NCBI RefSeq assembly: GCF_000448565.1
Contig: NZ_CM002128.1
Location: forward strand, 1,827,368-1,884,294
Reading direction: 5' to 3'
DNA from: Streptococcus sp. HSISM1
GTDB lineage: Bacteria; Bacillota; Bacilli; Lactobacillales; Streptococcaceae
Length of the DNA stretch: 56,927 nt
The position numbers were made by a program, and so were the translations under genes. The notes beneath the pieces are model-generated. The model was not told the DNA's origin and searched no databases. It saw nothing but the letters and a program-made list of their open reading frames with translations. The number at the start of each line of letters is the position of its first letter. Positions within the stretch are counted from its first letter, which is position 1. This document shows, one piece after another, positions 29,397 through 38,364 of the stretch.

Positions 29397-29489
29397 ATCA
29401 TCAAAGACCTCCTAACTTTGAATGATAAAACTCCTAAAACTTTTTCATAATAATCTCCCTATAAGAGCCACCAAAACCGGTGGCTTTTT
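29397..29489 (+). ncRNA. csRNA-type small RNA A (CiaRH regulon)
   Basis: Predicted RNA of about 93 nt starting 7 bp after the -10 box. It contains the pyrimidine-rich anti-ribosome-site stretch GACCTCCTAACTTTG (29405-29419), a 5' stem formed by ATCATC-type sequence with its downstream complement (weaker than in copies B and C), an unpaired AU-rich middle, and the terminator GCCACC-AAAACC-GGTGGC-TTTTT. cia-dependent small RNAs of streptococci share this plan and repress translation by pairing with ribosome sites. Its sequence is clearly related to the two copies near the window end. It lies between galM and ruvB. Confidence 0.85.
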
Positions 29490-29647
29490 CTATATCTCTT
29501 AATGAGGTGAACTCAGAGAGTTCAACCGAATTTAGAGATATTGATGCAGTTTGAGCGGAGCGAAAACTACGTTCCTTATTCTTTACGAGCATCAGCGAGT
29601 TTAGGTACGTTGACGCAGTTCGAACGACAGAGAGAACTAGGATCTTT
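29490..29647. repeat. Hairpin repeat module downstream of small RNA A
   Basis: A nested inverted repeat, ATATCTCT (29492-29499) with AGAGATAT (29534-29541) enclosing GGTGAACTC/GAGTTCAACC, is followed by two units of the dispersed family marked by GCAGTTYGA...CTACG and by TTTAGGTACGTTGACGCAG. The same sequence recurs, inverted, at 55980-56350 and in part at 53906-53979. Confidence 0.8.
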
Positions 29648-29688
29648 AAAAAACACATTCTATTTGTGGTACCGAAGGTATCATTTTT

Positions 29689-29697
29689 TGCTATAAT
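29689..29697 (+). promoter_or_regulatory. Extended -10 promoter of ruvB (probably leaderless transcript)
   Basis: TGCTATAAT (29689-29697) is an extended -10 with no good -35. The expected start of transcription falls at about 29704-29705, which is the A of the ruvB ATG. No Shine-Dalgarno sequence is present. Confidence 0.6.
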
Positions 29698-29704
29698 AGA
29701 CTGT

Positions 29705-30703
29705 ATGAGTAGAATTTTAGACAATGAAATCATGGGCGATGAAGAGGCTGTTGAACGGACGTTGCGCCCGCAATATTTACATGAATATATTGGTCAAGAT
29801 AAGGTCAAGGACCAGCTGAAAATCTTTATTGAGGCGGCTAAGCTTCGGGATGAAGCACTGGATCATGTCCTTCTTTTTGGCCCTCCGGGGCTTGGGAAAA
29901 CCACCATGGCCTTTGTCATTGCCAATGAACTGGGCGTCAATCTCAAGCAGACTTCTGGTCCTGTCATTGAAAAGGCCGGTGACTTGGTAGCTATCCTCAA
30001 TGATCTAGAGCCGGGGGATGTCCTCTTTATCGATGAGATCCACCGTCTGCCTATGTCAGTCGAAGAAGTGCTTTACAGCGCCATGGAAGATTTTTACATC
30101 GATATCATGATTGGCGCTGGTGAGAGCAGCCGGAGTGTCCATCTGGACCTTCCTCCTTTCACTTTGATTGGGGCGACAACGCGAGCAGGTATGCTGTCCA
30201 ATCCCTTGCGCGCTCGCTTTGGGATTACCGGACACATGGAATATTATGAGCAAGATGATTTGACAGAGATTGTCGAGCGGACCGCGGAGATATTTGAGAT
30301 GGAAATTACCCACGAGGCTGCCGAAGAGCTTTCTCTTCGTAGTCGTGGAACTCCTCGGATTGCCAACCGTTTGCTCAAACGGGTGCGCGATTTTGCTCAG
30401 ATCATGGGCGATGGCTTGATTGACGATACCATTACAGACAAGGCCCTCTCTATGCTGGATGTGGACCATGAAGGACTGGACTATGTTGATCAAAAGATCC
30501 TGCGCACCATGATTGAAATGTACGGCGGTGGCCCGGTCGGGCTTGGGACTCTATCGGTCAATATTGCCGAAGAACGTGAAACTGTAGAAGATATGTATGA
30601 GCCTTACTTGATTCAAAAAGGCTTTATCATGCGGACCCGGACAGGGCGCGTGGCGACCCGTAAGGCTTATGAACACCTGGGTTATCCCTACAATGGAGAC
30701 TAG
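29705..30703 (+). CDS. ruvB: Holliday junction branch migration ATPase RuvB
   Basis: 332 aa. Hexameric motor that drives branch migration with RuvA. Walker [11 protein letters not shown], Walker [11 protein letters not shown], sensor/arginine finger in [18 protein letters not shown], and the C-terminal winged helix ([15 protein letters not shown]). The upstream in-frame start at 29666 lies in promoter sequence, so ATG 29705 ([14 protein letters not shown]) is chosen and matches streptococcal RuvB. There is no ribosome site and the -10 box ends 7 bp before the ATG. Confidence 0.96.
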   Translation: MSRILDNEIMGDEEAVERTLRPQYLHEYIGQDKVKDQLKIFIEAAKLRDEALDHVLLFGPPGLGKTTMAFVIANELGVNLKQTSGPVIEKAGDLVAILNDLEPGDVLFIDEIHRLPMSVEEVLYSAMEDFYIDIMIGAGESSRSVHLDLPPFTLIGATTRAGMLSNPLRARFGITGHMEYYEQDDLTEIVERTAEIFEMEITHEAAEELSLRSRGTPRIANRLLKRVRDFAQIMGDGLIDDTITDKALSMLDVDHEGLDYVDQKILRTMIEMYGGGPVGLGTLSVNIAEERETVEDMYEPYLIQKGFIMRTRTGRVATRKAYEHLGYPYNGD

Positions 30704-30709
30704 AAGAAG

Positions 30710-31276
30710 ATGCTGACGGAAGAAGCGATAGTAGAACAGATCCAAGCGGATCCGGAGATGATGAAAGTCTTGACTATTATTCGAGATCTAGACTTGGCAG
30801 ATGCCTGGTTAGCAGCGGGCGCGGTGCGCAATTTCATCTGGAATCAGCTCTCTGGAAGACCAGGGTTTGATGCGACGACCGATATGGATCTGGTCTTTTA
30901 TGACCCTGAGATCAGCTATGAGGAGACGCTGCAGATCGAGCAGGAATTAAAGAAGACCTATCCCCAATACGCTTGGGAAGTGAAAAATCAAGTCTATATG
31001 CACCAGCATAGTCCGGGGACGGCTCCTTATCGCAGTGCCTGTGATGCGGTTTCTAAATATCCCGAGCAGTGTACGGCTCTTGCGGTTCGCTTAAGGAAAG
31101 AGGGTCAGCTAGAACTCTTTCTCCCTTATGGGACAAGCGATATCGAAGACTTCATCGTTCAGCCAACTCCGCATTTTTTAGCCAGTCCAGAGCGTTTAGC
31201 GGTTTATACAGAGCGTATGAAAAAGAAAAATTGGCAGAGTAAATGGCCTCCATTAGAGGTTCGTTTTCCAAAATAG
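30710..31276 (+). CDS. Nucleotidyltransferase-like protein (DUF925 type)
   Basis: 188 aa, cytoplasmic. AAGAVRNFIWNQLSG followed by TTDMDLVFYDPE resembles the glycine loop and DxD metal motif of nucleotidyltransferase folds, as in the NTP_transf_6/DUF925 family. The C-terminal part has FIVQPTPHFL and ends KWPPLEVRFPK, both typical of the family. The substrate is unknown. It starts 6 bp after ruvB and shares its transcript; a terminator follows. Confidence 0.78.
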   Translation: MLTEEAIVEQIQADPEMMKVLTIIRDLDLADAWLAAGAVRNFIWNQLSGRPGFDATTDMDLVFYDPEISYEETLQIEQELKKTYPQYAWEVKNQVYMHQHSPGTAPYRSACDAVSKYPEQCTALAVRLRKEGQLELFLPYGTSDIEDFIVQPTPHFLASPERLAVYTERMKKKNWQSKWPPLEVRFPK

Positions 31277-31288
31277 AGAAACAGATCA

Positions 31289-31320
31289 GATTTGAAAAAG
31301 GAATCTGATTTTTCTTTAAA
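31289..31320 (+). terminator. Terminator after the ruvB operon
   Basis: ATCAGATT pairs with AATCTGAT, followed by TTTTCTTT. Confidence 0.7.
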
Positions 31321-31357
31321 ATGATGGAGCCCCTTTGTCATCTTTCTGTCACATTTT

Positions 31358-31366
31358 TGTTATAAT
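31358..31366 (+). promoter_or_regulatory. Extended -10 promoter of the PTP-MORN-acyltransferase operon
   Basis: TGTTATAAT at 31358-31366. The -35 is weak; TTGTCA at 31335-31340 lies 20 bp upstream. Confidence 0.55.
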
Positions 31367-31449
31367 AGTAATAGTATGCTGGTTTTCCTTAGTGGAAAGC
31401 GAAGAGCTCAGCTAAGTTGGGCAGTCCGAACAAGGAGTTAGGTGGAATC

Positions 31450-31875
31450 ATGAAAAAAATCGTCTTTGTCTGCTTAGGAAATATTTGTCGGAGCCCCATG
31501 GCGGAGTTTGTCATGAAGGATTTGACAGATCAGTATGAGATTGAAAGCCGTGCCACCTCTAGCTGGGAACATGGCAATCCCATCCATCGGGGAACCCAGA
31601 GAATCTTTCAACAATACCAGGTCCCTTATGATCCAGCCAAGACTTCTTTACAGATCAAAGAAGAGGATTTTTACAACTTTGATTTGATCCTAGGGATGGA
31701 CGCAAATAATGTGGCAGATTTGAAGCAAATGGCTCCTGTAGGTACAGAGCACAAGATTCATCTTTTTGCTGCTGAAAGTGTGCCAGATCCATGGTATACT
31801 GGTGATTTTGAGGAGACCTATCGCAGGGTTCTGGCTGGCTGTGAAGTCTGGTTGGATCAGCTAGCAACTTCCTAA
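31450..31875 (+). CDS. Low-molecular-weight protein tyrosine phosphatase
   Basis: 141 aa. The P-loop is FVCLGNICRSPMAE (Cys8 nucleophile, Arg14), and the general acid Asp lies in DPWYTGDFEETY. Full length for the family. Such phosphatases dephosphorylate tyrosine on regulatory proteins, often in capsule or envelope control. ATG 31450 has GGAGTTAGGTGG upstream; the extension to 31417 does not resemble the family. First gene of a group of three with the MORN membrane protein and the acyltransferase. Confidence 0.92.
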   Translation: MKKIVFVCLGNICRSPMAEFVMKDLTDQYEIESRATSSWEHGNPIHRGTQRIFQQYQVPYDPAKTSLQIKEEDFYNFDLILGMDANNVADLKQMAPVGTEHKIHLFAAESVPDPWYTGDFEETYRRVLAGCEVWLDQLATS

Positions 31876-31903
31876 GAGTTTGATATGTGAGAGAATACAG
31901 GAT

Positions 31904-32308
31904 ATGAAAGAATTTTATGAGACCTACAAGGTCTATCTGACACGAAAAAATTTAGAAATAGTCGCATTGATCGTCATGATCTTATCTATTTTGATGGTCT
32001 TCCTTTCCGCCATTCCTGGTCAGGGAGCCTTGACGCTTGATAAGGGGGCTATCCGTTATAACGGAACCTTAGTCCGTGGTAAGATGAATGGCAAGGGAAC
32101 CGTCACTTTCAAAAATGGGGATACCTACACAGGCAACTTCGTCAACGGTTCTTTTAGTGGTTATGGCAAGTTTAAGGCCAAGGATGGTTGGACTTATGAA
32201 GGCTATTTTGTCAACGGGCAGCCGGAGGGTAAAGGTACCTTAACCACAGAAGCCAACGTCGTATACAAAGGAACATTCAAGCAGGGGATTTATCAAAATG
32301 CGCATTAA
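31904..32308 (+). CDS. Membrane-anchored MORN-repeat protein
   Basis: 134 aa from ATG 31904. A basic cytoplasmic N-terminus is followed by one transmembrane helix (about residues 18-40) and then about four MORN repeats (YNGTLVRGKMNGKGTVTF, YTGNFVNGSFSGYGKF, YEGYFVNGQPEGKGTL, YKGTFKQG). MORN repeats bind lipids or proteins. It overlaps the acyltransferase gene by 11 bp, so the two are probably made together and may act together at the envelope (inference). An alternative TTG start at 31880 is possible. Confidence 0.82.
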   Translation: MKEFYETYKVYLTRKNLEIVALIVMILSILMVFLSAIPGQGALTLDKGAIRYNGTLVRGKMNGKGTVTFKNGDTYTGNFVNGSFSGYGKFKAKDGWTYEGYFVNGQPEGKGTLTTEANVVYKGTFKQGIYQNAH

Positions 32309-34099
32309 ATGGTTTTCACTAGTCCGTGTCACAGGACTCTTATTGGTATTGCTTTACCATTTCTTCCAGAAGGCCTTTCCTGGAGGCTTTATTGGGGTAG
32401 ATATTTTCTTCACCTTCTCAGGATTTTTGATTACAGCGCTCTTGATCGATGAGTTTGCGCGTAAGCAAGAGATCGACTACCTGGCTTTCTTGAAGCGACG
32501 CTTTTATCGGATTGTACCGCCCCTCGTCTTTATGGTCTTGGTCGTGATGCCCTTTACCTTTATGGTCCAACGTGACTATGTGGCTAGTATTGGTACTCAG
32601 ATTGCGGCAGTCTTTGGTTTTGTGACCAATTTCTTTGAGATGGCAACTGGTGGTAGTTACGAAAGTAACTTCATTCCGCATCTCTTCCTTCATACCTGGA
32701 GTTTGGCTCTAGAAGTGCATTACTATGTGCTATGGGCACTTTTGGCATGGTTTTTGGCTAAGAGGGCTAAGACTGTTGGGAAATACCGAGGTATGCTCTT
32801 CCTGGCATCCAGCGGACTCTTTCTCTTTACCTTCTTGTCTATGTTCATCCGCGCCTTTCTGACAGCCAATTTCTCAACCATCTATTTCTCAAGCTTTACT
32901 CACATCTTCCCCTTCTTTGCGGGATCCTGCTTAGCGACGGTGACAGGAATTGCCAATGTCAGTCCTAATTTCACACGGATGGTACAGTCTTGGAGCATGA
33001 AAAAGACACTATCAGTCTTGGGTGGAAGCTTTGCCTTCTTGTTTGTGGTCAGTCTTTTCTTGCCATTTGATAGCTTATGGACCTATCTATTTGGCTTTCT
33101 AGCAGCGACAATCGCAGCTTGTGCTATGATTCTGTCGGCCCGCATTCTCCATGAAAAGACGCCAGACAAAAAGAACCAGCCATCCTTAATTTCTTGGCAG
33201 ATACCAGTTATGGCGTTTACCTTTTCCACTGGCCTTTCTTTATCATCTTCTCTCAACATTTGGGAAATATGATGGCGGCTATTGTGACGACTATCCTATC
33301 CTTGATTTTGACAGCTTTATCTTTCTATATCTTAGAGCCAACCATTGCAGGCAAGGAACCTCGTGTCTTTGGCATGAAGATGGATCTGAGTTTTTTGACC
33401 AAGCCGATCTTTTATCTTATGATTCCTTTGGCCTTGCTGATGATTGGAATTTCGGCCTTTGCGCCAACAGTTGGGGCCTTTGATGAGAGCCTGGTTGTAA
33501 GTGGCCTCAATCAAGCAGATAGCAAAATGCAGGTTACACGGACGCAAGTGGACAATGCGACTGCAACAGACTATAACGTCTCAAATGGTGTGACTATGAT
33601 CGGAGATTCGGTCAACTTGAGGGCACAGGATTACTTGACAAATGCGATCCCTGGGATCCAGATTGATGCTGTAGTGAGCCGTCAGTTAGAAAATGGGATG
33701 AAGGTTTTCGAGACGGATATCTCCAATAAAGTTCTCCTTAAAAATGTGGTCATTGCCCTAGGAACTAATACCGTCAGCAACTACAAAGAGCTACTGGATC
33801 AGTATGTTGAAAAACTACCAAAAGGTCGTCGTTTGATTCTTGTGACACCATATGACGGTCGTTATGCGAGTGATCAGTCCAGTGAATCGGTCCAAACCCG
33901 TCTCTATGAGTTGGAATTGGCTAAGAAGTACGACTTTATCACCATTGCGGATTGGTACCAAGTGGCGGTGGAAAATCCAAACATTTGGGTCGGAACTGAC
34001 TCGGTTCACTTCAATATGGAAACAAATGGTGGGGAGCTCTATGCCCAAACGGTCAAAGAAGCCCTAGATAAAGCGGAAAAAGGTCCGGTTAAGAAGTAG
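32298..34099 (+). pseudogene. OatA-type O-acyltransferase gene, frameshifted
   Basis: Intact it would be about 600 aa: an acyltransferase-3 membrane domain with about ten spans (start RIKWFSLVRVTGLLLVLLYH with the conserved His, then GGFIGVDIFFTFSGFLIT), and an extracellular SGNH esterase domain with GDS in TMIGDSVNL and the Asp-His pair in GTDSVHFN. OatA acetylates peptidoglycan and gives lysozyme resistance. The frame breaks at A5 (33168-33172). One more A would give DKKEPAILNFLADTSYGVYLF, exactly the expected continuation. As written, the membrane domain ends early at 33272 and the SGNH part lies in another frame from 33194. Cause undecided: real lesion, slippage or sequencing error. Confidence 0.88.
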
Positions 34100-34145
34100 G
34101 TAGACTTCTTTGAAATTGCAATAAAACAAATAAATTAAACAGAAT

Positions 34146-34181
34146 AAAAGCAACTTTTTACTTGTGGAAGGTTGCTTTTTT
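34146..34181 (+). terminator. Terminator after the acyltransferase gene
   Basis: AAAAGCAAC (34146-34154) pairs with GTTGCTTTT (34171-34179), followed by more T. Confidence 0.75.
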
Positions 34182-34192
34182 TAGTAAAATAT

Positions 34193-34405
34193 AGAAAACG
34201 CTTACAAAAATTAAATGAAAATGTCACTTTGTGAAGAAAAAATTTTTAAAATAATTTCTTCACAATATAGCTAAAGAAAACCTAGTGAAAAGAGTGTATA
34301 GATAAAAACTTCACAAACTTATAGAAAAATCTTTGTGAATGTTGCTTGGAAGTGTTTACAAAAATCTTAAAATAGAGTACAATTATATTGTGAAATAATT
34401 AACAA
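34193..34405 (+). promoter_or_regulatory. adhE control region: cre-like site, promoter and Rex-like sites
   Basis: AGAAAACGCTTACA (34193-34206) matches 13 of 14 cre positions. TTGTGAAGAAA (34229-34239) and its perfect complement (34255-34265) form an 11-bp inverted repeat, and TTCACAAA (34310-34317) with TTTGTGAA (34332-34339) form another; both contain Rex half-sites. TTTACA (34355-34360), 17 bp, TACAAT (34378-34383) is the promoter. TTGTGAA-ATAA-TTAACAA (34388-34405) matches Rex TTGTGAA-N4-TTCACAA with one mismatch and covers the transcription start. Rex represses fermentation genes when NADH is low (family knowledge). Confidence 0.7.
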
Positions 34406-34499
34406 AACGAAATTTCTTACACTATTCTTGAAAATTTCCGAAAACATGAAAAAGTTCTAGAAAAGGATAAGGGTTTCAAACATTGGAGGAAAGCATCAA

Positions 34500-37151
34500 A
34501 TGGCTGATAAAAAAACTCTCTCACCTGAAGAAAAGAAACTCGCTGCTGAAAAACACGTAGACGAGTTGGTGCAAAAAGCGCTGGTTGCGCTTGAAGAAAT
34601 GCGCAAATTGAATCAGGAACAAGTGGACTACATTGTTGCGAAAGCATCTGTAGCTGCTCTTGACGCACACGGTGAACTCGCTCTTCATGCATATGAAGAA
34701 ACTGGTCGTGGGGTCTTTGAAGACAAAGCGACCAAGAACTTGTTCGCTTGTGAACACGTTGTGAACAACATGCGTCACACGAAGACAGTTGGTGTCATTT
34801 CAGAAGATGACGTCACTGGTTTAACGCTGATTGCTGAGCCAGTTGGTGTTGTCTGTGGGATCACTCCAACAACAAACCCTACTTCAACAGCAATCTTTAA
34901 AGCATTGATTTCCTTGAAGACACGGAACCCTATCGTCTTTGCCTTCCACCCATCTGCTCAAGAATCATCAGCTCATGCGGCACAAATCGTACGCGATGCG
35001 GCAATTGCAGCTGGAGCACCTGAGAACTGTGTGCAATGGATTACCCAACCTTCTATGGAAGCAACCAGTGCCCTTATGAACCATGAAGGAGTTGCTACGA
35101 TCCTTGCGACCGGTGGTAACGCCATGGTGAAAGCGGCTTATTCTTGTGGCAAACCAGCTCTTGGGGTAGGTGCCGGAAACGTACCTGCTTATGTTGAAAA
35201 ATCAGCTAATATCCGCCAAGCAGCACACGATATCGTCATGTCTAAATCATTTGACAACGGAATGGTTTGTGCGTCTGAACAAGCAGTCATCATCGATAAA
35301 GAAATCTACGATGAGTTTGTTGAAGAATTCAAATCTTACCACACTTACTTTGTCAACAAAAAAGAAAAAGCCCTTCTTGAAGAGTTCTGCTTCGGCGTAA
35401 AAGCGAACAGCAAGAACTGTGCGGGTGCGAAATTGAATGCGGACATCGTTGGGAAACCAGCAGCATGGATCGCTGAACAAGCTGGCTTCTCAGTCCCAGA
35501 AGGAACCAATATCCTTGCGGCAGAATGTAAAGAAGTTGGTGAAAAAGAACCGTTGACTCGTGAAAAATTGTCACCAGTCATCGCTGTCTTGAAATCTGAA
35601 AGCCGTGAAGACGGAATTAACAAAGCTCGCCAAATGGTTGAATTCAACGGTCTTGGTCACTCAGCAGCCATCCATACTGCTGATGAAGAATTGACCAAAG
35701 AATTTGGTAAAGCAGTCAAAGCTATTCGTGTTATCTGCAACTCTCCTTCGACTTTCGGTGGTATCGGGGATGTTTACAATGCCTTCTTGCCATCATTGAC
35801 ACTTGGATGTGGTTCTTACGGACGCAACTCTGTTGGGGACAACGTTAGTGCCATCAACCTCTTGAATATCAAAAAAGTCGGACGCCGGAGAAATAACATG
35901 CAATGGATGAAACTTCCTTCAAAAACATACTTTGAACGTGATTCAATTGAATACCTACAAAAATGTCGTGACGTTGAACGTGTCATGATCGTTACAGACC
36001 ACGCTATGGTAGAGCTTGGTTTCCTTGATCGTATCATCGAACAGCTTGATCTTCGTCGTAACAAGGTGGTTTACCAAATCTTTGCAGACGTAGAACCAGA
36101 TCCAGATATCACAACTGTTGAACGTGGTACAGAGATCATGCGTGCCTTCAAACCAGATACGATCATTGCTCTTGGTGGTGGATCACCAATGGATGCGGCC
36201 AAAGTTATGTGGCTCTTCTACGAACAACCAGAAGTGGACTTCCGTGACTTGGTTCAAAAATTCATGGATATCCGTAAACGTGCCTTTAAGTTCCCATTGC
36301 TTGGTAAGAAGACTAAATTTATTGCGATCCCAACAACATCTGGTACAGGATCTGAAGTAACGCCATTTGCCGTTATCTCTGATAAAGCAAACAACCGTAA
36401 ATACCCAATCGCAGACTACTCATTGACGCCAACAGTTGCCATCGTAGACCCTGCCTTGGTATTGACAGTTCCTGGATCTGTTGCAGCAGACACTGGTATG
36501 GACGTCTTGACGCACGCGACAGAAGCTTACGTATCACAAATGGCTAGCGACTTCACAGATGGTCTTGCTCTTCAAGCTATTAAACTTGTCTTTGAAAACT
36601 TGGAAAGCTCAGTGAAGAATGCGGACTTCCATTCACGCGAAAAGATGCACAATGCGTCAACGATCGCAGGTATGGCCTTCGCCAATGCCTTCCTCGGTAT
36701 TTCTCACTCAATGGCCCACAAGATCGGTGCGCAATTCCACACCATCCACGGACGGACCAATGCGATCTTGCTTCCATACGTTATCCGCTACAACGGTACA
36801 CGCCCAGCCAAGACAGCTACATGGCCTAAGTACAACTACTACCGTGCAGATGAAAAATACCAAGATATCGCTCGTATGCTAGGACTTCCATGCTCTACTC
36901 CAGAAGAAGCTGTTGAAGCTTACGCAAAAGCTGTATACGAACTCGGTGAACGCTGTGGTATCGAAATGAACTTCAAAGCACAAGGCATTGATGAAAAAGA
37001 ATGGAAGAAACATTCTCGTGAATTGGCCTTCCTTGCTTACGAAGATCAATGTTCACCAGCTAACCCACGTCTTCCAATGGTAGACCATATGCAAGAAATC
37101 ATCGAAGATGCATACTATGGTTACAAGGAACGTCCAGGACGTCGTAAATAA
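34500..37151 (+). CDS. adhE: Bifunctional acetaldehyde-alcohol dehydrogenase AdhE
   Basis: 883 aa, full length. It reduces acetyl-CoA to acetaldehyde and then ethanol, regenerating NAD+. The N-terminal CoA-acylating aldehyde dehydrogenase half has VVCGITPTTNPTSTAIFKAL and the catalytic Cys in FDNGMVCASEQ. The C-terminal iron-dependent alcohol dehydrogenase half has ALGGGSPMDAAKVMWL, IPTTSGTGSEVTPFAVI and metal-binding His residues in GISHSMAHKIGAQFHTIHGRTNAILL. AdhE forms long helical filaments (spirosomes) in other bacteria. GGAGGAAAG is the ribosome site. Single-gene transcript ending at a terminator. Confidence 0.96.
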   Translation: MADKKTLSPEEKKLAAEKHVDELVQKALVALEEMRKLNQEQVDYIVAKASVAALDAHGELALHAYEETGRGVFEDKATKNLFACEHVVNNMRHTKTVGVISEDDVTGLTLIAEPVGVVCGITPTTNPTSTAIFKALISLKTRNPIVFAFHPSAQESSAHAAQIVRDAAIAAGAPENCVQWITQPSMEATSALMNHEGVATILATGGNAMVKAAYSCGKPALGVGAGNVPAYVEKSANIRQAAHDIVMSKSFDNGMVCASEQAVIIDKEIYDEFVEEFKSYHTYFVNKKEKALLEEFCFGVKANSKNCAGAKLNADIVGKPAAWIAEQAGFSVPEGTNILAAECKEVGEKEPLTREKLSPVIAVLKSESREDGINKARQMVEFNGLGHSAAIHTADEELTKEFGKAVKAIRVICNSPSTFGGIGDVYNAFLPSLTLGCGSYGRNSVGDNVSAINLLNIKKVGRRRNNMQWMKLPSKTYFERDSIEYLQKCRDVERVMIVTDHAMVELGFLDRIIEQLDLRRNKVVYQIFADVEPDPDITTVERGTEIMRAFKPDTIIALGGGSPMDAAKVMWLFYEQPEVDFRDLVQKFMDIRKRAFKFPLLGKKTKFIAIPTTSGTGSEVTPFAVISDKANNRKYPIADYSLTPTVAIVDPALVLTVPGSVAADTGMDVLTHATEAYVSQMASDFTDGLALQAIKLVFENLESSVKNADFHSREKMHNASTIAGMAFANAFLGISHSMAHKIGAQFHTIHGRTNAILLPYVIRYNGTRPAKTATWPKYNYYRADEKYQDIARMLGLPCSTPEEAVEAYAKAVYELGERCGIEMNFKAQGIDEKEWKKHSRELAFLAYEDQCSPANPRLPMVDHMQEIIEDAYYGYKERPGRRK

Positions 37152-37182
37152 GACGCCAACGAACAACTGATGTTTATCAGCT

Positions 37183-37213
37183 ATCCCTCGCTCGAAAGAG
37201 TGGGGGATTTTTG
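37183..37213 (+). terminator. Terminator after adhE
   Basis: ATCCC and CTC pair with GAG and GGGAT around a GAAA loop, followed by TTTTTG. Confidence 0.75.
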
Positions 37214-37345
37214 ATAGGATTTTCAAATTTTATGCTGACTATGGAAATTGTAAAATCGACTTTATCTTGGCAATTTAGGGTTGGAATTCTCTTTCTTTCA
37301 TAGAAAATTAGACTTTTTTCAAAAATCTGTGCTATTTTTATAGCA

Positions 37346-37374
37346 TTGCGAGCTAATTTATGTTACCCTATAAT
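37346..37374 (+). promoter_or_regulatory. Promoter of the three-gene helical cluster
   Basis: TTGCGA (37346-37351), 17 bp, TATAAT (37369-37374). The rest of the 312-bp spacer (37152-37463) is AT-rich and shows nothing else recognisable apart from the adhE terminator. Confidence 0.65.
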
Positions 37375-37463
37375 GTGTGAATCTGCTTGTAGTTGAAGGG
37401 TTATGATAGCTTTTCAGTTATAGGAAACAGATAATAAGGAACCAAGAAAGGAGGCCATCTCAT

Positions 37464-38045
37464 ATGGAGTTAGAAGGTGAAGTGCAAGGAAGACAAGATC
37501 AGGCACAGAAAATTATTGACATGCCCCAACGAGATCAGGGAACTTCCACTTCAGAAAATCAGCCATCATCTGCTTCGGTGGTCTCCATGTATGGGCAGGA
37601 AAGGCCTGGTCAAGGTAGTGGGCATTCGTCCAGCATTTCTAGCCTCCATCAGCAACTGGCAGGAGCATCTGGAACCCAGACTATTCAATTGCGGGAGGAA
37701 TTGGTGCTGGCAGTAGCACAGAATGCTTCAGCGCAGGCCACTGCCTTTGAGGCAGAGGTCAAGGATAAACTGGAAGAGGCCAAGGAGATGGTTTCCCATA
37801 AAGTCGCTGAGGTGTCTCAAATGGCCCACAGCATGGCCCAATTTTTAACAGACGCAGAAGTGGAGCAACTATTAGGAGAGTTCTCCATGGATACTTGTTG
37901 GGACCAAGCGGTAGAGGCGGAGAACCTCGCCCAAGCAAAGGCCTATTCCACTCGCTTATCAGACTTGGCAGGTCAGCTGGAGGCTGCATCAGCTCAATTG
38001 GTGGACTTGGACAAGGGACAAGCAACGGCCTTTGATTTTTCATAA
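37464..38045 (+). CDS. Unrecognised hydrophilic helical protein (cluster gene 1)
   Basis: 193 aa. Residues about 1-65 are rich in Gln, Ser, Gly and Thr and look disordered. Residues about 70-190 look alpha-helical with coiled-coil character (FEAEVKDKLEEAKEMVSHKV; LSDLAGQLEAASAQLVDL). There is one Cys, no signal peptide and no membrane span. AGGAGG lies 8 bp upstream of the ATG. It is followed 13 bp later by gene 2. Function unknown. The three-gene layout, with an own promoter and terminator and between two alcohol dehydrogenase genes, suggests an accessory cassette. Confidence 0.75.
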   Translation: MELEGEVQGRQDQAQKIIDMPQRDQGTSTSENQPSSASVVSMYGQERPGQGSGHSSSISSLHQQLAGASGTQTIQLREELVLAVAQNASAQATAFEAEVKDKLEEAKEMVSHKVAEVSQMAHSMAQFLTDAEVEQLLGEFSMDTCWDQAVEAENLAQAKAYSTRLSDLAGQLEAASAQLVDLDKGQATAFDFS

Positions 38046-38058
38046 GTAGGAGAAAAAG

Positions 38059-38364
38059 ATGTTAGAGATCCTGGGAGAGGACAGAGAACGAATTGAGGAG
38101 CTCCATCGAGAGATTAAAAAGGAGCAAGAGCGGATTGCGATCAGAAGTTTGATTGCAACGCAAAAAGCCTTGATGATGTTGGAAGGGATGAGTTTGCAGG
38201 TAACCTTGGGCGGTCAATCCGAAAAGATGCGCTCTTTTGCTACAACGACCCTAGTTAGTGATTTGAAAGATGGATTTACAGGAGGAGCAGCGGACGCGGT
38301 AGAAACAGCACTGAAATCAGTGAAGAAGCCGATTTTATTGAGTCCGATTAAAGGAGGTATGTGA
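38059..38364 (+). CDS. Unrecognised small helical protein (cluster gene 2)
   Basis: 101 aa. The N-terminus is a charged helix (REIKKEQERIAIRSLIAT), then LMMLEGMSLQVTLGGQSEKM and a small-residue segment FTGGAADAVETALKSV. No signal peptide or transmembrane span. It overlaps gene 3 by 4 bp (ATGA), indicating coupled translation. Size and position recall the small helical partner proteins (DUF3130-like) encoded with LXG toxins of type VII secretion, but no WXG-like motif is clear and no toxin follows, so this is only a hint. Confidence 0.7.
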   Translation: MLEILGEDRERIEELHREIKKEQERIAIRSLIATQKALMMLEGMSLQVTLGGQSEKMRSFATTTLVSDLKDGFTGGAADAVETALKSVKKPILLSPIKGGM

